A stretch of 32,106 nt of DNA from a virus, in the IMG/VR virus record IMGVR_UViG_3300020160_000353, positions 1 to 32,106 of that record; one strand, given 5' to 3'. A model generated the notes under the pieces. The model was given only the letters and a program-made list of their open reading frames with translations. It was not told where the DNA came from and did not search any database. Both the position numbers and the translations under genes were made by a program. This document shows positions 15,485-22,347 of the stretch, one piece after another. Each line of letters starts with the position of its first letter. Position 1 is the stretch's first letter.

Positions 15485-15649
15485 ATGAACTTTAGATCTT
15501 GGGTCCAAAATAAATGGTATGAACATTTAGATGAACTTGACAGCCTGATGCTGCCGCGGCCCAATTACGATGTTAAAATTTATTTTCAAAAATACAAATG
15601 GTGGTTAAAGCGTGAATACCAATTCCAAAAAAGTCTCGAGCAGTCCTGA
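15485..15649 (+). CDS. 54-residue phage protein, unknown function
   Basis: This short gene has an AAGG Shine-Dalgarno 6 bases before the ATG and fills the gap after the acidic protein. It begins MNFRSWVQNKWYEHLDELD and has an aromatic/basic stretch IYFQKYKWWLKREYQF. It overlaps the next gene, which starts with GTG, by 38 bases. No homologue is recognised. Confidence 0.55.
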   Translation: MNFRSWVQNKWYEHLDELDSLMLPRPNYDVKIYFQKYKWWLKREYQFQKSLEQS

Positions 15650-16178
15650 ACGGCATACCTTTCAAGCAGAAGGTTATATCAAACGCTGTGAAGAAAAGGG
15701 CGAAGAGCCCAATTCCGACTATGTCAATATGTACAAAACTTTTCGCGAACAAGATGAAGAAAATCTTACAGATCCCGAATGGCAAAAAGATAACATGGAG
15801 TACGATCTCCGTAGTACCGAATGGATCTGCGACAAAGTAAAAGCACACGATAATTATGCCCAAAACTTGTATGCGGCCATGTGTAACATGCAGTTTATCA
15901 AATTGGCTGTTATACCTATTCTTAAAGATCAACGGTGGAGTGCCAGCTGGCGGCATAGCGGGGGTATTGTTGCCGACATGCAGGAAAAAGGTGATTACAT
16001 TGATTGGTACTGTAGTGGTATTGGCAATGAAGAATACGGAAACGGTCTAGATGGTACTAAACCTGTAGTAGATGAAGATGGTCGAGAATACGTACCCGAA
16101 GGTGTAGTTACTGACGAGATCCGAGAAGATTTGAAAAAATTGGGTTGGGTTGCTGTGCCATGGGACGATGATGAGTAA
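15612..16178 (+). CDS. conserved acidic phage protein, unknown function
   Basis: The 188-residue protein begins with GTG at 15612; no ATG is available until well inside the conserved part. It contains WSASWRHSGGIVADM, then DYIDWYCSGIGNEEYG and a terminal LGWVAVPWDDDE. This combination resembles uncharacterised T4-like phage proteins. It overlaps the 54-residue gene upstream by 38 bases and the downstream gene by 8. Confidence 0.65.
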   Translation: MNTNSKKVSSSPERHTFQAEGYIKRCEEKGEEPNSDYVNMYKTFREQDEENLTDPEWQKDNMEYDLRSTEWICDKVKAHDNYAQNLYAAMCNMQFIKLAVIPILKDQRWSASWRHSGGIVADMQEKGDYIDWYCSGIGNEEYGNGLDGTKPVVDEDGREYVPEGVVTDEIREDLKKLGWVAVPWDDDE

Positions 16179-16452
16179 GCCTATAATCCTAAACGAAAAC
16201 GCATGGCTTAAAATCTATAACCATATTGCCAAACAGTATCCTCCGGGCGTGTTGTTAATTCGCAACAGGATGCGAGATGTATTAGGCTTTACCAGCAGGA
16301 CACATCGAGAATGGGTTCCAAAAATGGATGGCGGTTATTACGAAACTTCCATCCGTTTGGACTTCTACAACGAGCCAAAACGTACAATGTTCCTGCTAAA
16401 ATATTCTGAATATTTGGAAGAAAACGGTAAAACCTTTCTTGACATAGCATGA
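16171..16452 (+). CDS. small phage protein, unknown function
   Basis: The 93-residue protein is taken from the ATG at 16171, which overlaps the upstream stop (ATGAGTAA); an extra in-frame ATG lies directly before it at 16168. It begins MSKPIILNENAWLKIYNHI and contains WVPKMDGGYYETSIRLDFYN. The -35 of the next promoter lies within its final codons. Function is not recognised. Confidence 0.58.
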   Translation: MSKPIILNENAWLKIYNHIAKQYPPGVLLIRNRMRDVLGFTSRTHREWVPKMDGGYYETSIRLDFYNEPKRTMFLLKYSEYLEENGKTFLDIA

Positions 16453-16467
16453 AAGTCAGTGTATAAT
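16439..16467 (+). promoter_or_regulatory. Consensus sigma-70 promoter with dyad over the -10
   Basis: TTGACA (16439-16444), a 17-base spacer and TATAAT (16462-16467) match consensus. An 8-bp inverted repeat TCAGTGTA/TATACTGA (16456-16463/16473-16480, one G-T) brackets the -10. The downstream gene has a normal AAGGAG leader. Confidence 0.87.
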
Positions 16468-16499
16468 ATAACTATACTGAAACAGCAAGGAGCAACTAA

Positions 16500-17681
16500 A
16501 TGGCCACTAAACTTCAAACAGCAAGTATTGCGATTCGTCAAAACAAAGGACGAGACCTAAGCCCAAAATGGGAAGGTGCCTCTGAATGGGAAGGCAATAA
16601 ATTTACCCGATTCTTCCACGAAGCAATGGCTTGGTACCGTCTGGAAAAGTCCGGTAAAGAACTTAAACCTCAAGTTATTAACTGGATGGCTCAAAACGGT
16701 TACGATCGTAGTGACATTGAAGCATTTAAGAAAACTAAAGACAATCGTTGTAGTTTGACAATGGGCTCGATTGCCGCATGTCTGCTTCGCGGTATGCCCG
16801 AAATCCACGCAGGTTTTAACGACGGCAAAGACACAGGGCAATGGCTACGCACTCAGATTGCCACTGTAGTATCTGACGGCAAAGACGACATTGACGACAG
16901 CGAAGAAGCAAAGCCAGTGGTTAAGGCCGCAGTATATGTGCCTAACATCCAAGAGCGTTTGAAAGAAGCCGCTGGCGACATGAGCGAAGAACTTGATATT
17001 GCTATTGACAATTGGATTATGGATCCTGAGAACTTTGATCCAAAAGCATTTAAAATTGTAAGCCTGCTTCGCGGTAAAGGTTGTAAGGCCGCCCACGCTC
17101 GATTTATCAAGGCCTACTTCAAGTCAGGACACGATGAGCTGTTGGAACTTGCCAGCGGTAATGCTGACGAGCAGTTGCGAGAAGGCTACAAACACGTTAG
17201 CCGCAAGAATGTTAAGAAGCTGATCGAGTTCTATGAGTTGATCGCGGCCGCTTGTGAGCAGATTGCCGCAGAAGCCAAAATACTTAAGAAGCCCCGTGCT
17301 AAGAAAGTTAAGCCGGCAGAAGAATTGGTTAAGAAATTGAAATTCTTAGTTACTGATCCTAAACTTGGTATTACTAGCGTTCCACCTCAAGGCATCATCG
17401 GGGCTCAGGCCGCAGTAGTATACAACGCAAAGACTCGGAAAATCGGTGTGTACATTGCTACTAACAGTGCCGGGTTGAACGTTAAAGGTACAAGTATCAT
17501 TGACTTTACAACAAAGAGCTTTCAAAAGACTCTGCGTAAGCCTGCGGATCAAATCAAAGAGTTTAAAGAACAAAATACACAACGGCGTGTCACTGACTGG
17601 TTTGGTAAGATTAAGGCTACTGAAACTGTCATGAACGGACGCATGAACGCAGACATTATGATCCTGAAGGTGTTTAAATGA
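16500..17681 (+). CDS. conserved phage protein, unknown function
   Basis: The 393-residue protein has a strong promoter and an AAGGAG Shine-Dalgarno, so it is probably abundant. The N-terminal half is helical with WEGASEWEGNKFTRF and a GSIAACLLRGMPEI segment. A Lys-rich linker (KILKKPRAKKVKPAEE, about 259-274) leads to a C-terminal strand-rich domain with VVYNAKTRKIGVYIATNSAG. The two-domain layout with a basic linker hints at nucleic-acid association, but no known domain is recognised. The stop overlaps the next ATG. Confidence 0.68.
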   Translation: MATKLQTASIAIRQNKGRDLSPKWEGASEWEGNKFTRFFHEAMAWYRLEKSGKELKPQVINWMAQNGYDRSDIEAFKKTKDNRCSLTMGSIAACLLRGMPEIHAGFNDGKDTGQWLRTQIATVVSDGKDDIDDSEEAKPVVKAAVYVPNIQERLKEAAGDMSEELDIAIDNWIMDPENFDPKAFKIVSLLRGKGCKAAHARFIKAYFKSGHDELLELASGNADEQLREGYKHVSRKNVKKLIEFYELIAAACEQIAAEAKILKKPRAKKVKPAEELVKKLKFLVTDPKLGITSVPPQGIIGAQAAVVYNAKTRKIGVYIATNSAGLNVKGTSIIDFTTKSFQKTLRKPADQIKEFKEQNTQRRVTDWFGKIKATETVMNGRMNADIMILKVFK

Positions 17682-17965
17682 ACGAAACTGTACTATGTAA
17701 AGATTGTTCTCATAGTTTTAGAAAGTTCAAAGACTGGTTTATTCTAGGTTCAAACGAGTACGCTTATACCTGCCTCAAGTCCTTTAAGCCAGAACATAAT
17801 GAACCTAATCCAGTTATCGGGAACATAAAAATTAAGGCCAAATACGAAAGTTGTGCTGTAGCCCGGGTCGGTCGTCCGGACAGAGATGATCGTTGTGGAG
17901 AAGCCGGTAAGTGGTGGACCCCAAAAGATAAAAAAGATCTATTCACATATATTAAAAGAATTTAA
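17678..17965 (+). CDS. small cysteine-rich phage protein
   Basis: The 95-residue protein has CKDC near the N-terminus (residues 7-10) and further cysteines at about 32, 59 and 73, ending in CGEAGKWW. The spacing suggests a zinc-binding knuckle. The beginning [12 protein letters not shown] resembles phage and prophage proteins in which the same Cys pattern surrounds a variable middle. Function is unknown. It starts at an ATGA overlap. Confidence 0.62.
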   Translation: MNETVLCKDCSHSFRKFKDWFILGSNEYAYTCLKSFKPEHNEPNPVIGNIKIKAKYESCAVARVGRPDRDDRCGEAGKWWTPKDKKDLFTYIKRI

Positions 17966-17976
17966 AAAGGAAAACT

Positions 17977-18567
17977 ATGTTAGTACCAATGGTAATTGAA
18001 AAAACAAGCACAGGAGAACGTGCCTTTGACATTTATAGCCGATTGCTCAACGAGCGTATCGTGTTTTTGAATGGCGGAGTTGACGACCATACTTCCAATC
18101 TTATCGTAGCGCAATTTCTACATTTGGAAAGTCAAGACAGCGAGAAGGATATCCATTTTTATATTAACAGTCCGGGTGGGGTAGTAACCTCAGGTATGAG
18201 CATCTATGACACCATGCAGTTTATTAAACCCGATATCTGTACCTATGTTATGGGGCAAGCCTGTTCTATGGGCAGTTTATTGGCGCAATCTGGCACTGCG
18301 GGCAAACGCTTTATGCTACCCTACGCTCGCCATATGATTCATCAACCCAGCGGTGGTGCTCGTGGGCAGGCTACAGACATGGAAATCCAAGTAAAAGAGA
18401 TCCTAAAAATGAAGAAAGAGCTTACAGAAATCTATGTAAAGCATAACAGCAAGGGCAAAACTTTTGCTCAACTTAGTGCTGATATGGAGCGAGATTTCTT
18501 CATGGACGCAAAAGAAGCTCTTGAATACGGTCTAATTGATCAAATCGTAACTAAACGCCCAGAGTAA
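17977..18567 (+). CDS. clpP: ATP-dependent Clp protease proteolytic subunit
   Basis: The 196-residue protein aligns along its length with bacterial ClpP. Catalytic Ser97 lies in [10 protein letters not shown], His122 in MIHQPSGG and Asp173 in [26 protein letters not shown] and the N-terminal MLVPMVIE are hallmark segments. No propeptide is present: it begins where mature ClpP begins. It should assemble a 14-mer protease or mix with host ClpP, and needs a host Clp ATPase because none is in the window. AAAAGGAAAA precedes the ATG, and a strong terminator follows. It could process or clear phage or host proteins; prohead processing is a further possibility. Confidence 0.93.
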   Translation: MLVPMVIEKTSTGERAFDIYSRLLNERIVFLNGGVDDHTSNLIVAQFLHLESQDSEKDIHFYINSPGGVVTSGMSIYDTMQFIKPDICTYVMGQACSMGSLLAQSGTAGKRFMLPYARHMIHQPSGGARGQATDMEIQVKEILKMKKELTEIYVKHNSKGKTFAQLSADMERDFFMDAKEALEYGLIDQIVTKRPE

Positions 18568-18582
18568 TTGTTCCTAAGCCGT

Positions 18583-18625
18583 AAGGCCCTTGTGTGCTAA
18601 ATATAAAAAAGCATACAAGGGCTTT
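18583..18625 (+). terminator. Rho-independent terminator after clpP
   Basis: A long stem, 18583-18597 with 18611-18625 (core GCCCTTGTGTGC/GCATACAAGGGC, one G-T in the core and one below it), closes a 13-base A-rich loop. Only a short T run follows, so efficiency may be moderate. It argues against a GTG start at 18594 for the next gene. Confidence 0.82.
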
Positions 18626-18647
18626 CTCTCATTTACGGAACAAAACC

Positions 18648-19727
18648 ATGGTAAAGACATTTGACGCAGGTAATTTAGAAAATATTCCACGTTCTAGTTT
18701 GTTGCTGAACGAAAACGACATCAGCGGCGATCTAATTGACGGCGGTACTATTACAAATTTTGGTAGTACAGGAATTCAAGATAAGGCTACAAAACAAAGT
18801 CTAGTCGTAGAAGACGACAAAATTACAGTAAAAAATATCTCTGTAGAAACAGTAACTGGTGATTTTACTGTACGCGGCGATGTTAAAATCTACGGAGTAC
18901 TAGATGCTGGATTTGTGAGAACTACTGAATTAGTTACTAATCAAATCTACGAAAAGCAATACCTAGAATTTGCCCACGGCGACAAGGGTACAAACATGGG
19001 AACTGGTCTGCTATGGCCAGGAGAACCTTACAATAAACAACTGGTATTAATGGCTGGTCCAGATAGATTCTTTAGCACTGAAAACATTGACATTGCCAAA
19101 GGTAGAGATTTCATGATCGGCGGCAACAGCGTTATTGGTCTCGAGTCCCTTGGCAACAGTATTCTATATTCTAGTTTAAGAACCGTTGGTTCATTAAAAG
19201 AACTTAATGTAACAGGCAAAGTTAATTTCAATGACTACATATTCTTTGACCCGTTTAACAATAGATTTGCCTTGGGTCAGGACCAACCAACAGCCAAGTT
19301 TACAATCTATGATTGGGAAAACAACGTAGAAGTTGTCATTGATACAGACAAGCAATCTAGAGCAAGAATTGGCACTTTCAATACCAAAGCATTAGACCTA
19401 ATCACAGACGATCAGGTTAGACTCAGTATCAGCGAGCAAGGTCATATTACATTTGGACACGAACTACGTGACAATACTGTAGTCCGTACATATGGTAAGC
19501 TGGCCGTTAACGTTAAGAATCCTACAGAAGATTTTGAAGTTGGTGGAAGTATGCGTGTTGGTGGAAAGCTACAGACACGTGGAACTGAACCACCAACTCA
19601 GGGAAGTTTTACACAAGGTGATGTGGTTTGGAACGATAATCCACTTCCAACAGGTTGGGTAGGTTGGGTTTGTGTTCGAACTGGTAACCCTGGTACATGG
19701 AAGGCATTTGGACAAATAAGTGCTTGA
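18648..19727 (+). CDS. phage fibre-type structural protein
   Basis: The protein is taken from ATG 18648 (359 residues), because an upstream GTG at 18594 lies inside the terminator stem. It has beta-rich, repetitive middle sequence (VTGDFTVRGDVKIYGVLDAG). Its C-terminal module GDVVWNDNPLPTGWVGWVCV then GTWKAFGQI matches a carbohydrate-binding or trimer-tip module common on phage tail spikes. It probably forms a trimeric fibre or accessory tail protein. It is preceded by clpP and separated from the main fibre operon by about 3.7 kb of unrelated genes. Confidence 0.75.
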   Translation: MVKTFDAGNLENIPRSSLLLNENDISGDLIDGGTITNFGSTGIQDKATKQSLVVEDDKITVKNISVETVTGDFTVRGDVKIYGVLDAGFVRTTELVTNQIYEKQYLEFAHGDKGTNMGTGLLWPGEPYNKQLVLMAGPDRFFSTENIDIAKGRDFMIGGNSVIGLESLGNSILYSSLRTVGSLKELNVTGKVNFNDYIFFDPFNNRFALGQDQPTAKFTIYDWENNVEVVIDTDKQSRARIGTFNTKALDLITDDQVRLSISEQGHITFGHELRDNTVVRTYGKLAVNVKNPTEDFEVGGSMRVGGKLQTRGTEPPTQGSFTQGDVVWNDNPLPTGWVGWVCVRTGNPGTWKAFGQISA

Positions 19728-19752
19728 CCTAGTTAAATAATTATCATACAAT
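19724..19752 (+). promoter_or_regulatory. Sigma-70-like promoter of the queD-like gene
   Basis: TTGACC (19724-19729), a 17-base spacer and TACAAT (19747-19752) give a good promoter. Its -35 overlaps the stop codon of the fibre-type gene. The predicted start near 19759 leaves a leader of about 83 bases. Confidence 0.72.
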
Positions 19753-19758
19753 AACAGT

Positions 19759-19807
19759 TAGCGGACTTTAACGACTTTCATCCCGCTTTATAAACTCTGC
19801 ATGTCGT
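19759..19807 (+). promoter_or_regulatory. Potential pseudoknotted 5' leader
   Basis: AGCGG (19760-19764) pairs with CCGCT (19783-19787), and ACGAC (19771-19775) pairs with GTCGT (19803-19807). The two 5-bp stems interleave as in an H-type pseudoknot, at the very start of the predicted transcript. PreQ1 riboswitches are H-type pseudoknots controlling queuosine genes, but their conserved bases are not evident here. Short stems can arise by chance. Confidence 0.35.
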
Positions 19808-19841
19808 CAAACTTGCTACTTTACAATAAAGGAGACTAGAG

Positions 19842-20348
19842 ATGGCAAATCTTCAACCAGTACAATACAAGTACACCAGTACCAAAGAATATCACGACGC
19901 ATTTCCATGTGCGTATCGCCAATGGCGAGCTGATAGTCACTGTAATCTAAATCACGGTTACAGTTTTTCAATGAAGTTCTATTTCGGAACCAACGACCTA
20001 GATGTCCGCAATTGGGCGGCAGACTACGGTGGTTTAAAAGAACTTAAAAAGATCCTAGAGGATCAATTCGATCACACTACACTAGTCAGCGCAGATGATC
20101 CAGAACTAGAATTCTACAAAGAAATGGAACGCCGCAAGTTGGCCAAACTAACTATTCTGCCAGCATTAGGATGTGAAGCGTTAAGCGATATGCTATACAA
20201 GTATGTCAACGGAGTTTATATTCCAGACATGTGGGGCGACGGTGAAAGCAAGCGCCTTTGGTGCTATCGTGTAGAAGTACGTGAAACTCAAAGTAATATG
20301 GCCTATCGTGAAGGCCACCGTGAATGGAATGAAGATCTTTTTGCTTAA
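19842..20348 (+). CDS. queD: 6-carboxytetrahydropterin synthase / PTPS-like protein (QueD family)
   Basis: The 168-residue protein shows the QueD/PTPS layout: DSHCNLNHGY (residues 31-40) in place of the zinc-binding H..HGH, then DYGGLKELKKILEDQFDHTTL (61-81) with the family's FDH, then GCEALSDML (110-118) and VEVRETQSN (144-152) with the late conserved Glu. The third zinc His is replaced by Tyr40, which may alter metal binding. QueD makes the precursor of preQ0/queuosine; in phages it can feed 7-deazaguanine DNA modification, but no partner gene is present here. AAAGGAGAC precedes the ATG. Annotation as QueD-like is safe; activity is less so. Confidence 0.82.
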   Translation: MANLQPVQYKYTSTKEYHDAFPCAYRQWRADSHCNLNHGYSFSMKFYFGTNDLDVRNWAADYGGLKELKKILEDQFDHTTLVSADDPELEFYKEMERRKLAKLTILPALGCEALSDMLYKYVNGVYIPDMWGDGESKRLWCYRVEVRETQSNMAYREGHREWNEDLFA

Positions 20349-20354
20349 TTGATC

Positions 20355-20383
20355 TTGACAATCTGATAGGCATAGTGTATAAT
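20355..20383 (+). promoter_or_regulatory. Consensus sigma-70 promoter nested in a terminator hairpin
   Basis: TTGACA (20355-20360), a 17-base spacer and TATAAT (20378-20383) match consensus. The -10 lies in the top of a 13-bp hairpin (20366-20378/20385-20397) that is followed by a T run. A five-codon ORF (20390-20407) starts 6 bases past the -10. Confidence 0.88.
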
Positions 20384-20401
20384 AGCATTATGCCTATTTT
20401 T
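20366..20401 (+). terminator. Probable terminator of the queD-like gene overlapping the next promoter
   Basis: A hairpin with arms ATAGGCATAGTGT and GCATTATGCCTAT (two G-T pairs) has a 6-base ATAATA loop and a T run at 20397-20401. It is only modestly GC-rich, so it may work as an operator as well as, or instead of, a terminator. Confidence 0.6.
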
Positions 20402-20407
20402 GTTTAA
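20390..20407 (+). other. five-codon leaderless mini-ORF
   Basis: ATG CCT ATT TTT GTT TAA encodes MPIFV. It begins exactly where the strong promoter should start transcription and its stop overlaps the Shine-Dalgarno (TTTAAGGAG) of the next gene. It may be a chance ORF; the same -10 to ATG spacing occurs at two real genes here. Confidence 0.3.
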
Positions 20408-20416
20408 GGAGCGATT

Positions 20417-20725
20417 ATGGATTTAGATTTTGGCGGTACTAGTTACGACAGTGACACACAGTACAAAATGATTCACAACTTACTACACGAAGGTGTATTC
20501 ATTGTTGAATTTACCAAAATAAATGGTGAATTACGTACAATGACCTGTACACTACACAAAGACTGGATGCCTACGGAAGCTATTCGAGAGCATCACCAAA
20601 CTCGATTATACGATCCAGAAACTGTAGCAGTATGGGATACAGACAAGCAGGCCTGGCGTAGTTTTAAAACAATGCGTGTAATTTCAATCAAGGAGAAGAG
20701 CTATGACTCAAAGTTGGACACTTAA
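20417..20725 (+). CDS. SH3-fold DUF2693-like phage protein
   Basis: The 102-residue protein has the DUF2693 pattern: GVFIVEFTKINGELRTMTCT then HKDWMP and a closing VAVWDTDKQAWRSFK. The family is an SH3-like beta barrel widely found in T4-like phages with unknown role. An AAGGAG Shine-Dalgarno lies before the ATG and a strong promoter drives it. It overlaps the next gene by 23 bases. Confidence 0.78.
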   Translation: MDLDFGGTSYDSDTQYKMIHNLLHEGVFIVEFTKINGELRTMTCTLHKDWMPTEAIREHHQTRLYDPETVAVWDTDKQAWRSFKTMRVISIKEKSYDSKLDT

Positions 20726-21146
20726 TGTAGAAGAAGATCCAGAAACCGGAGATGCTATCCTAACATTCCCTCCAGACATGCTATCGAAAGCAGGGTGGAA
20801 AGAAGGGGATACGCTAGAGTGGATTGATCGTAAAGACGGTTCTTGGGAACTTAAAAAGAAAGAAGAAAGCGAATGGGTGTTGGTTGAGTGTGTTAGCACA
20901 TTCCGCGAACGCTATATGGTCGAGGTGCCAAAGGGTAAAGAACTTTGGGCACTAGATACTGTCACGATGAATGAAGCTAAAGAATTTAGCCAAGAGCATC
21001 TCGGCGAACAAATTGTTAGCCACCGAGTCGTTACCAAAAAAGAAGCATTAGAATTGTGTGATAAGGATAACGACTACGTTAGTTCTTGGGACGAGGAGAC
21101 AAAAGTTAAAAACTTTTTCACAACTTGGGAAGAACAAAAAGACTGA
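20703..21146 (+). CDS. AbrB-like N-terminal domain phage protein
   Basis: The 147-residue protein has an N-terminal segment, residues 5-52, with ILTFPPDMLSKAGWKEGDTL and WIDRKDGSWELKK. This is the swapped-hairpin pattern of AbrB/SpoVT DNA-binding proteins, though in phages it is not known to bind DNA. A second domain (about 57-125) with WVLVECVSTFRERYMVEVP is familiar from T4-like phages, without known function. AAGGAGAAG precedes the ATG. It could be a regulator; the promoter dyads nearby make this worth testing. Confidence 0.65.
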   Translation: MTQSWTLNVEEDPETGDAILTFPPDMLSKAGWKEGDTLEWIDRKDGSWELKKKEESEWVLVECVSTFRERYMVEVPKGKELWALDTVTMNEAKEFSQEHLGEQIVSHRVVTKKEALELCDKDNDYVSSWDEETKVKNFFTTWEEQKD

Positions 21147-21328
21147 TGAAAGATACACTTTTAGTTGTAGCAGTATTTTTGTTGTTTTTAGCATTAGGGG
21201 GAATATTTTTCCTCTTGCCCAAACACGGTACAGTAGTGTATAATTGTACATGGGCAGAGATTAGTCCTGATATTCCGCCCAAAGTTAAAGAAGAATGTCG
21301 TAAACTTAATGTAGAAAGATCTAAATGA
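21146..21328 (+). CDS. 60-residue single-pass membrane peptide
   Basis: The start at 21146 (TGATG overlap with the upstream stop) gives 60 residues; an earlier ATG at 21125 would add seven. It has one transmembrane segment (VVAVFLLFLALGGIFFLL, about 7-25) and a conserved soluble tail YNCTWAEISPDIPPKVKEEC, which I recognise from aquatic T4-like phages. Function is unknown. The sigma-70-like promoter of uvsE lies inside this gene. Confidence 0.68.
   Translation: MKDTLLVVAVFLLFLALGGIFFLLPKHGTVVYNCTWAEISPDIPPKVKEECRKLNVERSK
21215..21244 (+). promoter_or_regulatory. Sigma-70-like promoter upstream of uvsE
   Basis: TTGCCC (21215-21220), an 18-base spacer and TATAAT (21239-21244) lie inside the membrane-peptide gene. 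A 5-bp inverted repeat GTACA/TGTAC (21228-21232/21245-21249) brackets the -10. The decamer AGTGTATAAT is shared with the promoters at 16459 and 20375. Confidence 0.55.
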
Positions 21329-22347
21329 CCAAACGTATTGGCTTTGCCTGTAAGTGGATAGACCATCCAGAACAGGTAAATGGGATCAAACCCAATGATG
21401 ATGCTAAAAAATATAATACTGGCAGTACCACAGTAGCCTGGTTAAATAGACAAAGCCGGGATGTAGCTGATCAAAAGCTCTGGGACCTTATGGTACAGAA
21501 CATTGAATCTACTCGGTTGCTAGTTAAACGTGTAGGAGAACTAGATGAAAATCTTAGAATGGTACGACTCAGTAGCGATATCTTGCCTGTGTACACTGAG
21601 CCAGTTTGGAGCAGGTTTTGGAGGCTTCCCGATACACGAGCCTATTGCGAAAGAGGATTTAGAGCTGTGGGAGATCTGGCTCGCGAGATGGGTGTTAGGT
21701 TGTCTTTCCATCCTGGCCAGTTTGTTGTCTTGGCATCTATTAACCCAGGTATTGTAGAACGAAGTATAGAGGAGTTTGAATATCATGCCGATATGGTCAG
21801 ATGGATGGGCTACGGTAAGGCCTTCCAGGATTTTAAAATCAACGTACACATCTCGGGTAAACAAGGTCCCGAAGGCATTCGAGCTGCCTACAAACAGCTT
21901 ACCCCCGAAGCCCGCAACTGTATTACAATTGAAAACGAAGAAAACTCCTGGGGATTAAATGACTGCTTGGATTTGGGTGATCTCTTACCTATTGTTTTGG
22001 ACATACATCATCACTGGATTCGAGAAGGAGAATACATTAAGCCTAACGACCCGCGTGTATTACGTGTTATTGAGTCTTGGCGTGGTGTTCGTCCCACTCT
22101 TCATTATTCAGTTAGTCGCGAAGATTATCTGTTAGATCACGATATCAACGCGGTACCTGATCATGAGCAACTGTTAATCGAAGGCTACAAAAAACAAAAG
22201 CTCAGAGCACACAGTGACTTTTATTGGAATCAAAATGTAAACGATTGGGCTCTTACTTTTCTCGATCAGTTTGATATGATGTGTGAATCCAAAGGAAAGA
22301 ATCTTGCTAGCCATGCTCTATATAAATATTACTTGAGTGGTCAATAG
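21325..22347 (+). CDS. uvsE: UV damage endonuclease UvsE/UvdE
   Basis: The 340-residue protein is a TIM-barrel UV endonuclease. Metal-site motifs are in order: HPGQFVVL (129-136), KINVHISGKQG (171-181), CITIENEENSWG (199-210), LPIVLDIHHHW (221-231) and HSDFYW (296-301). The enzyme nicks 5' of cyclobutane dimers and 6-4 photoproducts, starting an excision repair path. For a phage of sunlit water this protects DNA inside the cell after adsorption. It overlaps the membrane-peptide gene as ATGA. A TATAAATA box lies within its last codons. Confidence 0.92.
   Translation: MTKRIGFACKWIDHPEQVNGIKPNDDAKKYNTGSTTVAWLNRQSRDVADQKLWDLMVQNIESTRLLVKRVGELDENLRMVRLSSDILPVYTEPVWSRFWRLPDTRAYCERGFRAVGDLAREMGVRLSFHPGQFVVLASINPGIVERSIEEFEYHADMVRWMGYGKAFQDFKINVHISGKQGPEGIRAAYKQLTPEARNCITIENEENSWGLNDCLDLGDLLPIVLDIHHHWIREGEYIKPNDPRVLRVIESWRGVRPTLHYSVSREDYLLDHDINAVPDHEQLLIEGYKKQKLRAHSDFYWNQNVNDWALTFLDQFDMMCESKGKNLASHALYKYYLSGQ
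22321..22328 (+). promoter_or_regulatory. Candidate T4-type late promoter box before sod
   Basis: TATAAATA is the T4 late consensus. It lies inside the 3' end of uvsE and would give a leader of about 107 bases for the superoxide dismutase gene. This is chance-prone, since it is a single box in coding DNA. Confidence 0.35.

Noticed and set aside
18594-18647. GTG start at 18594 for the fibre-type protein
   Set aside because: It lies within the 5' arm of the terminator after clpP, so the ATG at 18648 is preferred.
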